NCBI GenBank assembly: GCA_022495995.1
Contig: JAFEMH010002605.1
Coordinates: 62,001-126,000, forward strand
Direction: 5' to 3'
Origin: Adenophora triphylla var. japonica
Lineage: Eukaryota > Streptophyta > Magnoliopsida > Asterales > Campanulaceae
Length of the DNA stretch: 64,000 nt
Shown here: positions 1-11,541 of the stretch, in pieces
How the letters are laid out: each line of letters begins with the position of its first letter
How positions within the stretch are numbered: the stretch's first letter is position 1
The notes under the pieces: model-generated
What the model was told of the DNA's origin: nothing
Database searches by the model: none
The model's input: only the letters and a program-made list of their open reading frames with translations
Translations under genes and position numbers: made by a program

Positions 1-1454
1 TTTACCGAAAATAGAGGTTCCGGATTTTGTTTAAAAACGGAAAATAAAGTGCCGGCTTTAAAAAAAAGTGTTATTTTGGTAAATAAGTTTTTTTTGGTGT
101 TATTTTGGTAAATAAATATTTAAAAAGTAATATTTTGATTTTTTCATCTACTTCCAATTCCCGTTTAGCAACTCAATATTAGATTTTCTCCTAATTTCCA
201 ATAAAACGGATTTTAGAAATATTATTTGGTAGTACTTTAGTTATATTCTCATTGGAAAAATGAGAAGAAAAGAATAAATCAAGAACCATGAAATAAGATC
301 GTTTTATTGATAAAATAATTTATGACAAGTCAAAACTTCTTTTGAGTAATGTATAAATTACAAATTGACAATTACCTTTCTTAAATAGCACAAGAATTTT
401 AGGGTAAGAGTAATGCTCTATTGGATCCACATTTTCTGTTTTTTTTTTACTGTAAAAAATTCACCTAAAATACCAACAAAATTTTTCTCTAAATTAAAAG
501 TAATTATTAAAATATCATCCCTTTGCTATAAATGATGTTTCTATTTTTTGTTGTTAATTTAAATAAAATTTGAATAATACTTTTAGATTAATTTAATAAA
601 CATTAACAAATAAAATTTATTATTGATGATATTTATAATGATGTATTAATAATTCAATAAAAAATTGAAAATATATTAGTAACATAGATGATAGGAAAAA
701 AATTTGATTAGAGATAATTCCTTTAAAGCTCCTTGACCTATCATTAATATGTTTTGTAAGGATAAGACATTCTTACAACTCCTATAAAGCCCCTAGAATA
801 AAAATATACCAAGTCTGCCTCCAACTCAACACTAATTTATTTGTAAATGCTTAAATTTTTCAACAAAAACTCCAAATTCTATATTCAATTTCTCACACAC
901 ATCCAAATAAGGAAAATCAATTGCAGCCTAGAAATGCAAGAAAACTAAAATAACTCCAACTAGAATAAAAATGCATCATATTTAGCACAAATCCAATCAA
1001 ATATCATGTTAAATAATATATCCCACATCTAATAGTGTCGGGTAAGAAGTAGAGAGAGATTCAAAGGTGAGCATCGACTTGAACTAGACCGGACCGCTAT
1101 TAGACTATATTATAGTTTAGACCTTAAAACCAATAGATGATAGGAGTCCTTCAAGTCTGTGGGATATACGATCCGACACATCATATTAATGAAGTGGTTA
1201 TGAATCCGAATATATATGCGTGAATTTTGCATAAAGATGAAGATAGGGGCACAAAAGACCAAAAAACAACAAATTTAATGGTAAGACGAAGCTGGGAAAG
1301 GTACATTGGCCGAACAAATGTCGAAATGGGAGGGGAGAACCCGACGCTTGTTGTTGAAGTCGGGGGAAGGAAAAACATGGATATTTATTGTTAAAGTCTG
1401 TTATGTGATCTGTCGGAGCTTAAAGACATATAAAAAAGACGACAGGAGGGGAAG
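1..1454. other. AT-rich intergenic DNA left of the nested transposon block
   Basis: No convincing coding region or RNA gene is visible here. The sequence is AT-rich with poly-A and poly-T runs. One structured stretch near 1007-1180 is listed separately. If the insertion model below is right, this is the DNA that originally lay upstream of the LIFEGUARD-family gene now found at 63.4 kb. Confidence 0.5.
1007..1180 (-). repeat. Possible short solo LTR (TRIM-like)
   Basis: Read on the minus strand this segment starts TGTCGGATCG, soon has TATCCCACA, and ends near GTGGGATATATT followed by TTAACA, so it has TG...CA ends. A five-base ATCAT occurs at both edges, one base inside or outside the TG/CA ends, so the target duplication is not clean. 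Matching GTGGGATAT words near both ends are reminiscent of small TRIM LTRs. No partner LTR is present, and this is a weak call. Confidence 0.25.
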
Positions 1455-1482
1455 GGATAATTTCTAGGGGCATTATGGGAAA
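1455..1482 (+). repeat. Left copy of a 28-bp direct repeat flanking the block
   Basis: A 28-base sequence beginning GGATAATTTCTAGGGG and ending TATGGGAAA occurs here and again, identical and in the same orientation, at 63148-63175. The two copies lie just outside the candidate MULE terminal inverted repeats. It is longer than the 8-11 bp duplication usual for MULEs. Confidence 0.7.
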
Positions 1483-1545
1483 GACGAACTATAGTTTAGG
1501 ACACTAAATAGAATTCTAGTGAAAGTTTTGGCGAAGAAAAGAAAT

Positions 1546-1596
1546 GAGAATTGTTAAAAAAATATATATATAGGCCTGCAAAATTGTTGAGTAAAC
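1546..1596 (+). repeat. Candidate left terminal inverted repeat of the MULE
   Basis: Two blocks, GAGAATTGTTA (1546-1556) and AAAATTGTTGAGTAAAC (1580-1596), reappear inverted at the right side as TAACAATTCTC (63105-63115) and GTTTACTCTACAATTTT (62798-62814, one mismatch). They occur in the same order, allowing for the MITE that split the right copy. The match between and inside the blocks is poor, so this is a degraded repeat and its exact ends are uncertain. Confidence 0.5.
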
Positions 1597-2042
1597 CCAT
1601 AATTTTAAAAATTTCAAATTTGCCATCAAGTGAATAACTCTACTAGCCCTAAATCTATACACCTGTACCTATATACTTCTTCTTTTAAACCCATTGTTAT
1701 TTACACTTGTAATATTTAACTCATCATCTACATCCATAGTTATATACACCCGCAATATTAAACTCATATCTACCACATCATCAATTTATCACCTTCCCTA
1801 CATTCTCCCATTTTTCACCATTACATCCAAATCACACACTCATTTTTTACAACAAAAAATTACGTCCATTCTCCTATCAATTCTCACAAAAAATAAATAA
1901 ATTAAATGCATATTTTGTTCAAAGCTGAAGCAAGTATCATGGATAAAATAGCCCTTCAATAGAATGTTAATATAAGTTTTCTTCACTTTGTAACCATATA
2001 AATGTGCTAAATTTTTGTCTTTAACATTCTTTTTTTTCGTGG

Positions 2043-2313
2043 CGAAATTCGGTAAGAGCCGGATGATTTTTTGTCCAAAATCGGCCACACCGTTTGAAAA
2101 ACAAATGGAATTCGGCCATACCCTGCCGGAAAAAAAATCGGCAACAGCCAGCCGAATCTTCGTCCACCCCTCCGAATAAAACAAAAAAAATACTCACACC
2201 CAGCCGATTTTTTAATTTTTTTCGGTCACACCCTGCCGATATTTTAAAGATATTCGGCACTACCGGCCGAACTTTTTAAATAATTTCGGTGTGTTCTTGC
2301 CGATTCTTATTTT
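2043..2313. repeat. Left array of TTCGGCC palindromes
   Basis: About six degenerate copies of an 18-20 bp interrupted palindrome with the shape TTCGGC-N6-8-GCCGAA lie here, for example TCGGTCACACCCTGCCGA and TTCGGCACTACCGGCCGAA, separated by A/T-rich spacers. Related arrays are at 48075-48560 and 52190-52345, so the motif marks both subterminal regions and the middle of the MULE. The short open frames across it are by-products of the repeat. Confidence 0.7.
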
Positions 2314-2379
2314 TTCAACGTACCACTCCCTAATTGTTTTATTGAATTGTTATAGTGCTCATTGGGTGACAACAACTAT

Positions 2380-4222
2380 GACGCAGTTGATTTTGAAAGT
2401 GTTTTGAGAGACTATACAACATAATTCACAATGCATTTGTATTTTAGAGACCGAAAAATAATGTTTGATTGGGCGCATAAAAAGAGATAAGAGCATAGAT
2501 TTATCATCGTTATAGGTCGGTCAAATAACGAAAACCGTAATTACTCTACTCGAATGACTCTTGTTTGTGAACGTTGTGGGATATACAAAGAATAGTCAAT
2601 CTCTATTTTTCCTCAAGAGTCTATTGAAAATGAAATTTTAGGCAAAAAGAAAAAAAAAATCAAAAAAAGAAATGCGATTGTAAGTTTCAGTTGAACGCTA
2701 AACAAGTCACCGTTGATGGTAAATGACAATTAAATGTGGTATATGGCGTTCATAATAATCCGATTTGTCAATCCACGTTGGGTCACTCGTATGTTGGTAG
2801 ATTGCAAAAACCGGAAGAGTATGTGATAGAAATGTCACATGCAAATAGTCGGCCAAAAGATATTCTATATGGCTTAAAGAGAAATTTCCGGAAAACAAAT
2901 CCTTAATACGGACTATTTATAATGCGCGCGTGAAGAGCAAGGCAACTGAGCATGCAAGTCGTTCGCAAATCCAACAACTCATGTTTAAATTGAATGATCA
3001 TGATTATCACTTCGAATGTCGGCAATGTGAGCAGACAAACATCATTAAGGAGGTATTCTTTGCTCATTCGAAAAGTATTGAATTACTGAAAGCATTTCCA
3101 TACGCCTTATTTATGGATTGCACTTACAAGACAAATAGGTACAACTACATTTTATTGAGATCGTGGAAGTGACATCAACAAAAATGACCTTCTTAATTGC
3201 TGTTGTATACTTAGAGAGGCTGAGAAAGAAGCAAACTACTCGTGGGCATGCAAAGTATTAAAATAACTGGTGGATGAATCGTGTCTTCCTAACGTTATCG
3301 TGACCGATAGGAAACTTGCTTTGATAAATGCAATTCATAAGACATTCCCAACAATTGCTCTGTCGATGGCATATCAACAGAAATATTTAGCAAAATGCAA
3401 GAAAATGTTTGATATGCAAGAAATTTGGGAGGCGATTATTCTTCATTGGAACATAATGGTTAAAGTTGAAACAGAAACATTATTTAATGACTTTTTATTG
3501 CGATTATCAGAAGATTTCAGTCGTTATTACGATGCGGTTAATTATGTCATGAATCAGTGGATTGTGCCATACAAAGAAAGATTTGTCACATGTTATACAA
3601 GTAAAGTTATGCACTTTGACAATTTAACAACAAACAGGTATATCAATAGAACTTTATTTTTGATGTTTCATATGTTTTGTTAATTATATGTTAATAAAAT
3701 ATGTAACTTATGTTAGGGTGGAGAGTCAACATGCCTTGTTGAAAAAAATAACTTGCATCAAGCTAAGGAGCATTTGAGACATGTAATAAACAAATTCATA
3801 AACTCATTGAGTGTTCTCATATTGCAGTTATCGCATCATTTGAGAACAACAGGATTGTGGTACAACATAAATTCAAGTCATCACTATGGAGTGAGGTTAG
3901 AGGTAAGTTGTCTATAAATGCATTGGATTTGATTTTCAACTCATTGGATTCTCTATCTGATGGTAGCCGAGACCTGTTGTTGTGTGGGTGTGCCGTGAGA
4001 TCGGCATGCGGACTCGCATGTCCACATGAGCTTGCACAGTTTATGCAGTTTAGCTCGCCCATCCCACTTGATAAAGTTCATGCATTTTGGCGTAAGCTAG
4101 ATACCCTACAGATAATAAGTTATGATGATGATATTGAATAAGAGATTCCTAATCGATATAAAGAGTGTTGTAATGCCCTTGATTTAAGATTTGAGGCAGC
4201 ACCACGAATCGAAAAGAATTTG
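2380..4222 (+). pseudogene. MULE transposase (FAR1/MURA type), N-terminal part, broken by CACTA insertion
   Basis: Conceptual translation in shifting frames gives, in order, a FAR1-type DNA-binding segment (RMTLVCERCGIYK near 2545-2590; GHSYVGRL near 2780-2810), the MULE transposase core (FPYALFMDCTYKTNRY near 3090-3145 with a catalytic-type Asp; VIVTDRKLALINAI near 3295-3340) and a SWIM zinc motif (CGCAVRSACGLACPHE near 3980-4030). FAR1 proteins descend from such transposases. Stop codons and frameshifts interrupt the reading frame, for example after the YKTN block near 3170 and after the second block near 3682. The gene is cut at 4222 by the CACTA element and resumes at 8957 with the GRPK-type linker and OTU domain. 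A functional protein is excluded. Confidence 0.85.
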
Positions 4223-4239
4223 ATTCACTACAAGGAAAA

Positions 4240-4775
4240 CCGGATTTAGAGACGGAAATTTAGAGACGGACGAAATCTGTAGCTAATTTGGCGACAGATT
4301 AGAGACAGAACCAAAAATCAGAGACGGATTCGGATTCCGTCTCTAAATTAGAGACGGATTCAGATTTCGTCTCTAATTCAGAGACGGAATACGAATCCGT
4401 CTCTAATTCAGAGACGGAATCTGAATCCGTCTCTAATATAGAGACGGAATCCGAATCCGTCTCTAATTTAGAGACGAAATCTGATTCCGTCTCTAATTTA
4501 GAGACGGATTCAGATTCCGTCTCTAAATTTTAGAGACGGGTTTTGTATCTGTCTCTAAAATAGAGACAGATTAAGAATCCGTCTCTAAATTAGAGACAGA
4601 TTCAGAATCCGTCTCTAAATTAGAGACAGATTCAGAATCCGTCTCTAAACTTTAGAGACAGATTTTAACCCGTCTCTAATTTAGAGACAGATTTTTGAAT
4701 CCGTCTCTAATTTAGTGACAGATTCAACATCTGTCTCTAAAATTTAGAGACAGATTTAGTATCCGTCTCTAAATT
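4240..4775. repeat. 5' subterminal repeats of CACTA 1
   Basis: About twenty copies of AGAGACGGA and its inverse TCCGTCTCT alternate every 15-35 bases, forming runs of back-to-back palindromes. The same word recurs inverted near the other end (8648-8810), together with the variants TAGCGACGG and TAGCTACGG. By family analogy these are transposition-protein binding sites. Confidence 0.9.
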
Positions 4776-6812
4776 TGACTTTTCTTCTATATACTTTCAT
4801 TTGTTTAGTTTTTTTCTATCTTTTTTTATATAACTTTTTCTAAAAAAACCACTGATTAACAAAGGCTAAAATATTGTTTTCTAGTCAATAAAATATTTTT
4901 AAAAAAATAAAAAATAAACATAGGGTAGTCCGTCCCTCTTTTGACTTTTCTTCTATATACTTTCATTTGTTTAGTTTGTTTCTATCTTTTTTTCTATAAC
5001 TTTTTCTAAAAAAAACCACTGATTAACAAAGGCTAAAATATTGTTTTCTAGTCAATAAAATTTTTTTTAAAAAATAAAAAATAAATATAGGGTAGTTCGT
5101 CCCTCTTTTGACTTTTCTTCTATATACTTTCATTTGTTTAGTTTTTTTCTATCTTTTTTTCTATAACTTTTTCTAAAAAAAACCACTGATTAACAAAGGC
5201 TAAAATATTGTTTTCTAGACAATAAAAAATTTAAAAAAATAAAAAATAAATATAGGGTAGTCCGTCCCTCTTTTGACTTTTCTTCTATATACTTTCATTT
5301 GTTTAGTTTTTTTCTATCTTTTTTCTATAACTTTTCTAAAAAAAACCACTGATTAACAAAGGCTAAAATATTGATTTCTAGTCAATAAAAATTTTTTAAA
5401 AAAATAAAAAATAAATATAGGGTAGTCCGTCCCTCTTTTGACTTTTCTTCTATATACTTTCATTTGTTTAGTTTTTTTCTATCTTTTTTCTATAACTTTT
5501 TCTAAAAAACCACTGATTAACAAAGGCTAAAATATTGTTTTCTAGTCAATAAAAAATTTTAAAAAAAATAAAAAATAAATATAGGGTAGTCCGTCCCTCT
5601 TTTGACTTTTCTTCTATATACTTTCATTTGTTTAGTTTTTTTCTATCTTTTTTCTATAACTTTTTCTAAAAAAACCACTGATTAACAAAGGCTAAAATAT
5701 TGTTTTCTAGACAATAAAAATTTTTTTAAAAAATAAAAAATAAATATAGGGTAGTCCGTCCCTCTTTTGACTTTTCTTCTATATACTTTCATTTGTTTAG
5801 TTTTTTTCTATCTTTTTTCTATAACTTTTTCTAAAAAACCACTGATTAACAAAGGCTAAAATATTGATTTCTAGTCCATAAATTTTTTTAAAAAATAAAA
5901 AATAAATATAGGGTAGTCCGTCCCTCTTTTGACTTTTCTTCTATATACTTTCATTTGTTTAGTTTTTTCTATCTTTTTTTCTATAACTTTTTCTAAAAAC
6001 CACTGATTAACAAAAGCTAAAATATTGTTTTCTAGATAATAAAAAATTTAAAAAAATAAAAAAATAAATATAGGGTAGTCCGTCCCTCTTTTGACTTTTC
6101 TTCTATATACTTTCATTTGTTTAGTTTTTTTCTATCTTTTTTCTATAACTTTTTCTAAAAAAAAAAACACTGATTAACAAAGGCTAAAATATTGTTTTCT
6201 AGTCAATAAAATTTTTTAAAAAATAAAAAATAAATATAGGGTAGTCCGTCCCTCTTTTGACTTTTCTTCTATATACTTTCATTTGTTTAGTTTTTTTCTA
6301 TCTTTTTTCTATAACTTTTTCTAAAAAACCACTGATTAACAAAGGCTAAAATATTGATTTCTAGTCAATAAAAAAATTTTAAAAAAATAAAAAATAAATA
6401 TAGGGTAGTCCGTCCCTCTTTTGACTTTTCTTCTATATACTTTCATTTGTTTAGTTTTTTTCTATCTTTTTCTATAACTTTTTCTAAAAAAAACCACTGA
6501 TTAACAAAGGCTAAAATACTGATTTCTAGTCAATAAATTTTTTTTAGAAAAATAGAAAATAAATATAGGGTAGTCCGTCCCTCTTTTGACTTTTCTTCTA
6601 TATACTTTCATTTGTTTAGTTTTTTTCTATCTTTTTTTCTATAACTTTTTCTAAAAAAACCACTGATTAACAAAGGCTAAAATATTGATTTCTAGTCAAT
6701 AAAAAAATTTTAAAAAAATAAAAAATAAATATAGGGTAGTCCGTCCCTCTTTTGACTTTTCTTCTATATACTTTCATTTGTTTAGTTTTTTTCTATCTTT
6801 TTTTCTATACCC
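4776..6812. repeat. Tandem array, about 12 units of 159-168 bp
   Basis: A unit beginning TTTGACTTTTCTTCTATATA and ending TAGGGTAGTCCGTCCCTC is repeated head to tail, with starts near 4776, 4940, 5106, 5273, 5436, 5599, 5766, 5929, 6088, 6255, 6418, 6581 and 6748 (the last truncated). Units differ mainly in poly-A and poly-T tract length and a few substitutions, so the array is young or homogenised. It encodes nothing. Confidence 0.95.
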
Positions 6813-7500
6813 TAACCCTTATTATTAAGTATTATTACTAATTACTATTTTCTTTAAAGATAAAATTATTGTTATTGTTAATAAGTATTTTTTTATAATT
6901 TATTAATATCAATTATTACTTAGGTATATTAATATTTCTTAGAAGTTTAAATTATTAAAATATTATTAATAAATTTAAAATAATTAAATTTATGAATATT
7001 ATTATTAATTAATAACATTATTATTTTTTATGTTATGTATTATTACTAGTTATTATTAATATTATTATTAATTATATAATAATATTATTATTAAATATAT
7101 AATAATAATTATTAATATATTCAATTATATAATTGAATAATTAACAATAATATCATTATTAGTCTTATTATTAAGTATTATTACTAATTATATGATAATG
7201 TTATTATTCTTGATATTAGGCATATTACTATAACTAAAATTTTGGGTAAATCAAATAAAAGCATGTAAATATTTTAGATAACTTTTTATAAATTTCAGTA
7301 ATAAAAAAATCTAAAATATTTTTTCCTATTCAATAAAAAATATTTAAAATTTCTAATTATTATTAATACTATTATTAATATTATTACTGATTATATAATT
7401 AATATTAATATTAATTAATTAATTATATAATTAATAATTTATTAATAAATATTATTAATAATAAATATTATTATTCTTATTATTAGACATAAATATTTTA
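6813..7500. other. AT-rich, TAAT-repeat DNA inside CACTA 1
   Basis: Nearly pure A/T with imperfect ATTATTAATA repeats. No gene or recognisable motif is seen. Confidence 0.6.
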
Positions 7501-8110
7501 GTTAGTGTATAATATAGTGTGAAATAGATATAAGTACGTGATGTGGCATTGTTTGATTGGTTTCAAAATTTCACGGGGATTATGGCTCAAGGCGAAATCT
7601 GACCGTTCAATAACTTCGATCAAACGGACCATATTATTCCATCCAATACCAAACTCACTCTCTCCCTATTTCACTCCACCGTTTTCTCTCTCTCTCTCTC
7701 CATTCGAATTTCCAGAACCCAGTTTGAACTCCCCACCGTTTTCTCTCTCTCTCATTTCCCTCAGCTCCCTCACCGTCCCTTCAGCCTCCGCCATGCTCTC
7801 CGGCGACACCAGACACCTTCGCCCTCCATCCCTTCAGCCTCCGCCATGCTCTCCGGCGACATCAGACACCAGATACCTTCGCAGCCGTCACCCTCCGCCC
7901 TCCATCACTCTCTCTCTTTCTCCATTTTTAGTCTCTGTTTAACCTCGGTAGGAGCCAATCGAGGAGCAGGTGGCGAAGCAGCGGCAGATCCGGCGACACC
8001 AGTTGAACCTCTGTTGAACCTCGGTATGAAAATGGTTGTGGTGTGAGTTGTAAACTCTCTCTCTCTCTCTCTCTATCGATCTAAATCAAAACCCAGATTT
8101 GGATTTGATT
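7501..8110 (+). other. Promoter/5'-leader-like captured segment inside CACTA 1
   Basis: This is the only GC-richer part of CACTA 1. It has CT-rich tracts (for example 7687-7702 and 8052-8074) like plant 5' untranslated leaders, and an open frame from 7538 to 7942 rich in Ser, Pro and Leu. A stretch of about 30 bases around CCATGCTCTCCGGCGACA is duplicated (about 7780-7808 and 7834-7862). CACTA elements often carry captured gene 5' ends. No protein family is recognised and the open frame is probably not a real gene. Confidence 0.35.
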
Positions 8111-8492
8111 TCGATTTTGCCTTGGAAACTTGGAAACTCAGATTTCGGTTTGTTGGATTTTGATTTTGATTTTTTTGGTGATTTTGTAAAGATTCAAAAT
8201 TTTGGAAACCTAGTATTGTAATTTTTGTTTTTTCGTATTTGGTGGTTGATTTTGGTTGCCGGTGGTTCTTTGGTGGTTCTTAGGTGGTTCTTTGGTGGTG
8301 ATGGGTGGTGATTGGTGGTGGTGGTGAAAGTTTGTGAGGACTATTTGAGTATAAAAGAAATTTAGGGACTCGATTTGATAATAATAAAAGTTAAGGGACC
8401 GATATGAAAATAATATAAGTTAAGGGACCGATTTGAAAAAAAAAAAGCTTAGGGATCGATTTAATATATATTTAAAAATATATATTTATATA

Positions 8493-8530
<38 letters not shown>

Positions 8531-8581
8531 AAATATATTAATATATATTTTTAAATATTTATTTATTTTTTTTTAAAAAAA
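8111..8581. other. Non-coding DNA with a (TA)n tract inside CACTA 1
   Basis: Contains GGTGGT-rich sequence (8240-8330), three related copies of a TAAGGGACCGAT-type word (8360-8462) and a TA dinucleotide run at about 8503-8526. No gene is seen. Confidence 0.5.
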
Positions 8582-8940
8582 ATATCAATTTAGCGACGGA
8601 AATATCCGTCGCTAAAATGGTTTGAAAATAAAACGAGAATTTAAATAGAGACGGAAAATCTGTCGCTAATTCGTAGACGGTCGTATCCGTAGCTAATTTA
8701 GACACGGACATATCTGTCTCTAATTTAGAGACGGACATATCTGTCTCTAATTTAGAGACGGCTATATCTGTCTCTAAATTAGAGACAGACACATCCGTCT
8801 CTAAATTAGCTACAAAACAGCGACGCCCAATTTAGCGACAAACCTGCACCCACGGAATAGCTACGGAACAAATCCGTAGCTAAACACGATTTAGCTACGG
8901 AATCTTCATTTTAGCTACGGAATTTGCCGTAGCTAAAATC
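8582..8940. repeat. 3' subterminal repeats of CACTA 1
   Basis: Repeated AGAGACGGA, TCTGTCTCT, TAGCGACGG and TAGCTACGG words in both orientations mirror those of the 5' end and run up to the terminal TTTTCCTTGTAGTG. One open frame through the array reads as a 13-residue-type peptide repeat, which is an artefact. Confidence 0.85.
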
Positions 8941-8956
8941 GATTTTCCTTGTAGTG

Positions 8957-9825
8957 ATTGTTCGGAGATTGACCGATATTTGTCACCCTGAAACAAAAAT
9001 GGCCAATGAACTTGAAGTAAAAACAATAATAAGGGTCGTCCTAAAGTGACGAATGCTAAATACTACAAATCCACGAAGCGTGATCCTAGCGCATTTGAGT
9101 ACGTGGAGGCCATACCTGACCTAGTTTTATTCGACCCCGATGAAAATCAATGTTTTTCAATGTTATCTGCAAAAGCTAACTTACGGTAAATATATTCTCA
9201 AAGCTATTTATATTATTCAGTTAAATGTCATAATATCGAATTATAGTCATTTAAACTTATTTTACCTTTCTTGATATTATATTATAGCATGTGCGTTAAA
9301 AATTCAACATGCGAACCCATATCAGATCAAATATCAGTTTACATGCATTGTTATATTGAGAAAACAATTGATATGCGGGGTGATGGGAATTGTGGTTTTC
9401 GTTGTATCGCAGAGTTACTTGGATGTGGTACAGATGATTGGCGGTGGGTTCGAGCAATGTTATATCAAGAGGTACTTGGAAATCAAGAATTATATGCTCA
9501 GTTATTTATGGTCGAGGATAGGGTGAAGAAAGTCATGTTCAGTCTCAACTGGTATGATGGTCAATGTGGAGAAGCACATTGGTTTAACGCTGCATAAATG
9601 GGTTACGTTGTTGCAAATGCATTCAACGTTGCTTTAGTGACTTTAAGCAACACATTTTCTTTAACCTTTCCCCCTTTACAAAAATCAATACCACACAAAC
9701 CAAAACTGATTTGTAATGCATATGTCAACGGTAATCATTACATTAAGGCGAAGTTGAAAGAAGGATGTTCATTACCACCACTTTCGTACAAATGGTATAA
9801 AGAACGTCATGAATGTGCAACCTGA
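8957..9825 (+). pseudogene. MULE transposase C-terminal part: GRPK linker and OTU protease domain
   Basis: After the CACTA insertion the host frame resumes with KGRPKVTNAKYYKSTKRDPS (about 9031-9090) and then an OTU-type cysteine protease domain. GDGNCGFR at about 9376-9400 supplies the catalytic Cys. An HWF motif sits near 9577, and VNGNHYIKAKL near 9725-9760 supplies the catalytic-type His. OTU domains fused to MULE transposases are known in plants; their substrate in this setting is not established. One in-frame TAA at 9595-9597 separates the two halves, and the frame is otherwise well preserved from 9271 to the stop at 9823-9825. The intervening 9130-9300 stretch, with a possible GT...AG intron, is uncertain. 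Confidence 0.85.
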
Positions 9826-10059
9826 TGGCTAGCCTATTATCATGAATGATTGGTATAAGTACCTGATACATCAACACATGTAATTGATATTAAATAATGT
9901 AATTCACGATAAATTATATGATTTGTTACATTTCTTTAGGTAACTTCCATTTAGGAGTAACTTTCATTTAAAGTTATATAATAAATTTCTTAAATAACTT
10001 TAAATGTATAAATTTTACCAACTTTAAATTAACTTTCAAATTACGGGGAACACATTGTT
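9826..10059. other. MULE sequence downstream of the OTU gene
   Basis: AT-rich 3' flank without genes. The block AAATTACGGGGAACA at about 10038-10052, plus following bases, recurs in the same orientation near 49456 next to the end of the PMD gene. Copia A inserted a few bases further on, at ACGTC (10060-10064). Confidence 0.6.
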
Positions 10060-10064
10060 ACGTC

Positions 10065-11468
10065 TGTTAGGTAAGGAGTGTTAGATTTGATTGATACCAT
10101 CACCTTGGTTATCTTATAGATATTAGGACCCTATGTAAAAAGTATTTATACTTCAATTTTTAGATAGTCCATTTCATAGAATATGTTATGTAATAGGATT
10201 TTCACCTGTTGTTTTGAGAAGCTCTGTTGGGTCAAAAAAAATTGGAGCGTAACTTACAGCTGTGGAGCTCCCCTCTCACGAGCTCTCCCCAGCTCCTCCT
10301 TGGCGCCCTAAGAGTTCTTATGAGCGCTTATTTGTTCATGATGAGCGCCCCTTGCTCCTCCTGGTGCGCCCTCCCTTGAGAACTCTCCAAAGTGTTCTCA
10401 TTAGAGCTCAAGACTCGAGCGCTCCCAATAGTTCAACTCTCAGACCTAGAAGATTTTTGAAGATATGAAGATCAACAACCTTAGAATCATATGGATCCTC
10501 TTATATGAAGACACCTGTCACAAGACAACTCTTACCCTTATCCAAATCCTTTGTGTCTAACGGCTATATTGGACACGTGCTCCAATCAACACTCAACAAC
10601 ACATTGTCCTTAAAGCTTATCCATAAAGATCTCCAACGGATAGTTTTTGAAGCTCCCTATAAATACCCCATAACTTCAATCATTTGATGTTGCTTGAGAT
10701 TTTGATTGTTATACCTCCATTGAAGATTTGAAGATTGCTTTCAAAACTCCCAGAAATTCAAGAACACCTTCATACTTTCATACATCCAAGCCCAGATTTC
10801 ATTCAAAGCCTTGTAACACCCAAGAATCATCAAGCTCTATATCATAAAAATTCACAAAGAGCTTTTGATTCCTTATACACAGACACACACATCTAGAAGC
10901 TTGATTACATAGATCATCTTCAAGAGAAACACCGGTTATAGTCTAGAATTTGTTCTTCATTGAAAGTAGTTGTTAAATCAAGACACCTTGTAATCTCTCC
11001 GGCAAGAATCTAATACAAACTAGTGTTTGGAAATTCAAGACTAACCATCTTGGTAGAGGACGTAGATCTTTAATGATTGAACCTCTCCAAATTACTTGAT
11101 CTTACTTTCTGCAGTTTACTTTGATGTTCATAATTGTTCTTATCATATTTACTTGTTTGATCTTAATAGGTTCAATATATTTGGTTGCATTGTGTTTGTG
11201 TTGAAATTGCCTTATCTCCTCATTTAAAGCCTAACTCTTTTAAGCCAAACTAGCTCTCCCTTTGTGTGTGCGCGCCCCTCTTGGTTTTTAGAGTGCCCCA
11301 AACTTATTCTGGTGTGCATTTTACTCTATCTTGAGGCTTTTCTCATAATAAGTTAAGAGTTAGTAAGCATTTGCCTTTACTTTGTAAAAGGGTTTGAAAA
11401 AGTTTCAAAACAGCTATTCACCTCCTTTAGCTATTTTTCACACCCTTGTTGCCCCTTTGGGACCAACA
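10065..11468 (+). repeat. Copia A 5' LTR
   Basis: Starts TGTTAGGTA and ends CCAACA. It is colinear with the 3' LTR at 46611-48038 (whose first bases read TATTGGGTA, a mutated terminal TG). It holds a cluster of GAGCGCCCC / GGCGCCC words at about 10262-10440 and TATAAATA-type sequence near 10660 that could be the TATA box of the element promoter. Confidence 0.93.
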
Positions 11469-11470
11469 AG

Positions 11471-11482
11471 TGGTATCAGAGC
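11471..11482 (+). other. Copia A primer-binding site
   Basis: TGGTATCAGAGC, complementary to the 3' end of the initiator-Met tRNA, lies two bases after the end of the 5' LTR. This fixes the element's orientation as plus. Confidence 0.95.
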
Positions 11483-11541
11483 AAACACCTTTAAAACTCA
11501 TTTTTGTTTTTCGAGCTTAAAGCTCAGGGTGCCGATTCAAA

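Larger units (their letters stand above)
4226..8956 (+). mobile_element. Non-autonomous CACTA (En/Spm) element 1
   Basis: The element starts CACTACAAGGAAAA and ends with the exact inverse TTTTCCTTGTAGTG. It is flanked by the 3-bp duplication ATT (4223-4225 and 8957-8959). Both ends carry many inverted subterminal repeats (AGAGACGGA / TCCGTCTCT), the sites that TNPA-type proteins bind in En/Spm. No transposase is encoded, so it must depend on a partner. The interior is a long tandem array, an AT-rich block and a promoter-like, pyrimidine-rich segment. It interrupts the MULE transposase, so it is younger than the MULE. Confidence 0.93.

Noticed and set aside
2021..2279. Opposing open frames over the left palindrome array
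   Set aside because: The symmetry of the palindromes generates open frames on both strands; no protein family is recognisable.
4776..6812. Regularly spaced repeats that might suggest a CRISPR-like array
   Set aside because: Units are contiguous and about 165 bp with no unique spacers, inside a plant CACTA element.
6811..6822. CCCTAACCC telomere-like sequence
   Set aside because: A single short occurrence at the end of the tandem array; not an interstitial telomere tract.
7538..7942. 134-codon open frame in CACTA 1 as a gene
   Set aside because: Ser/Pro/Leu-rich translation of pyrimidine tracts, with no family resemblance; treated as possible leader DNA.
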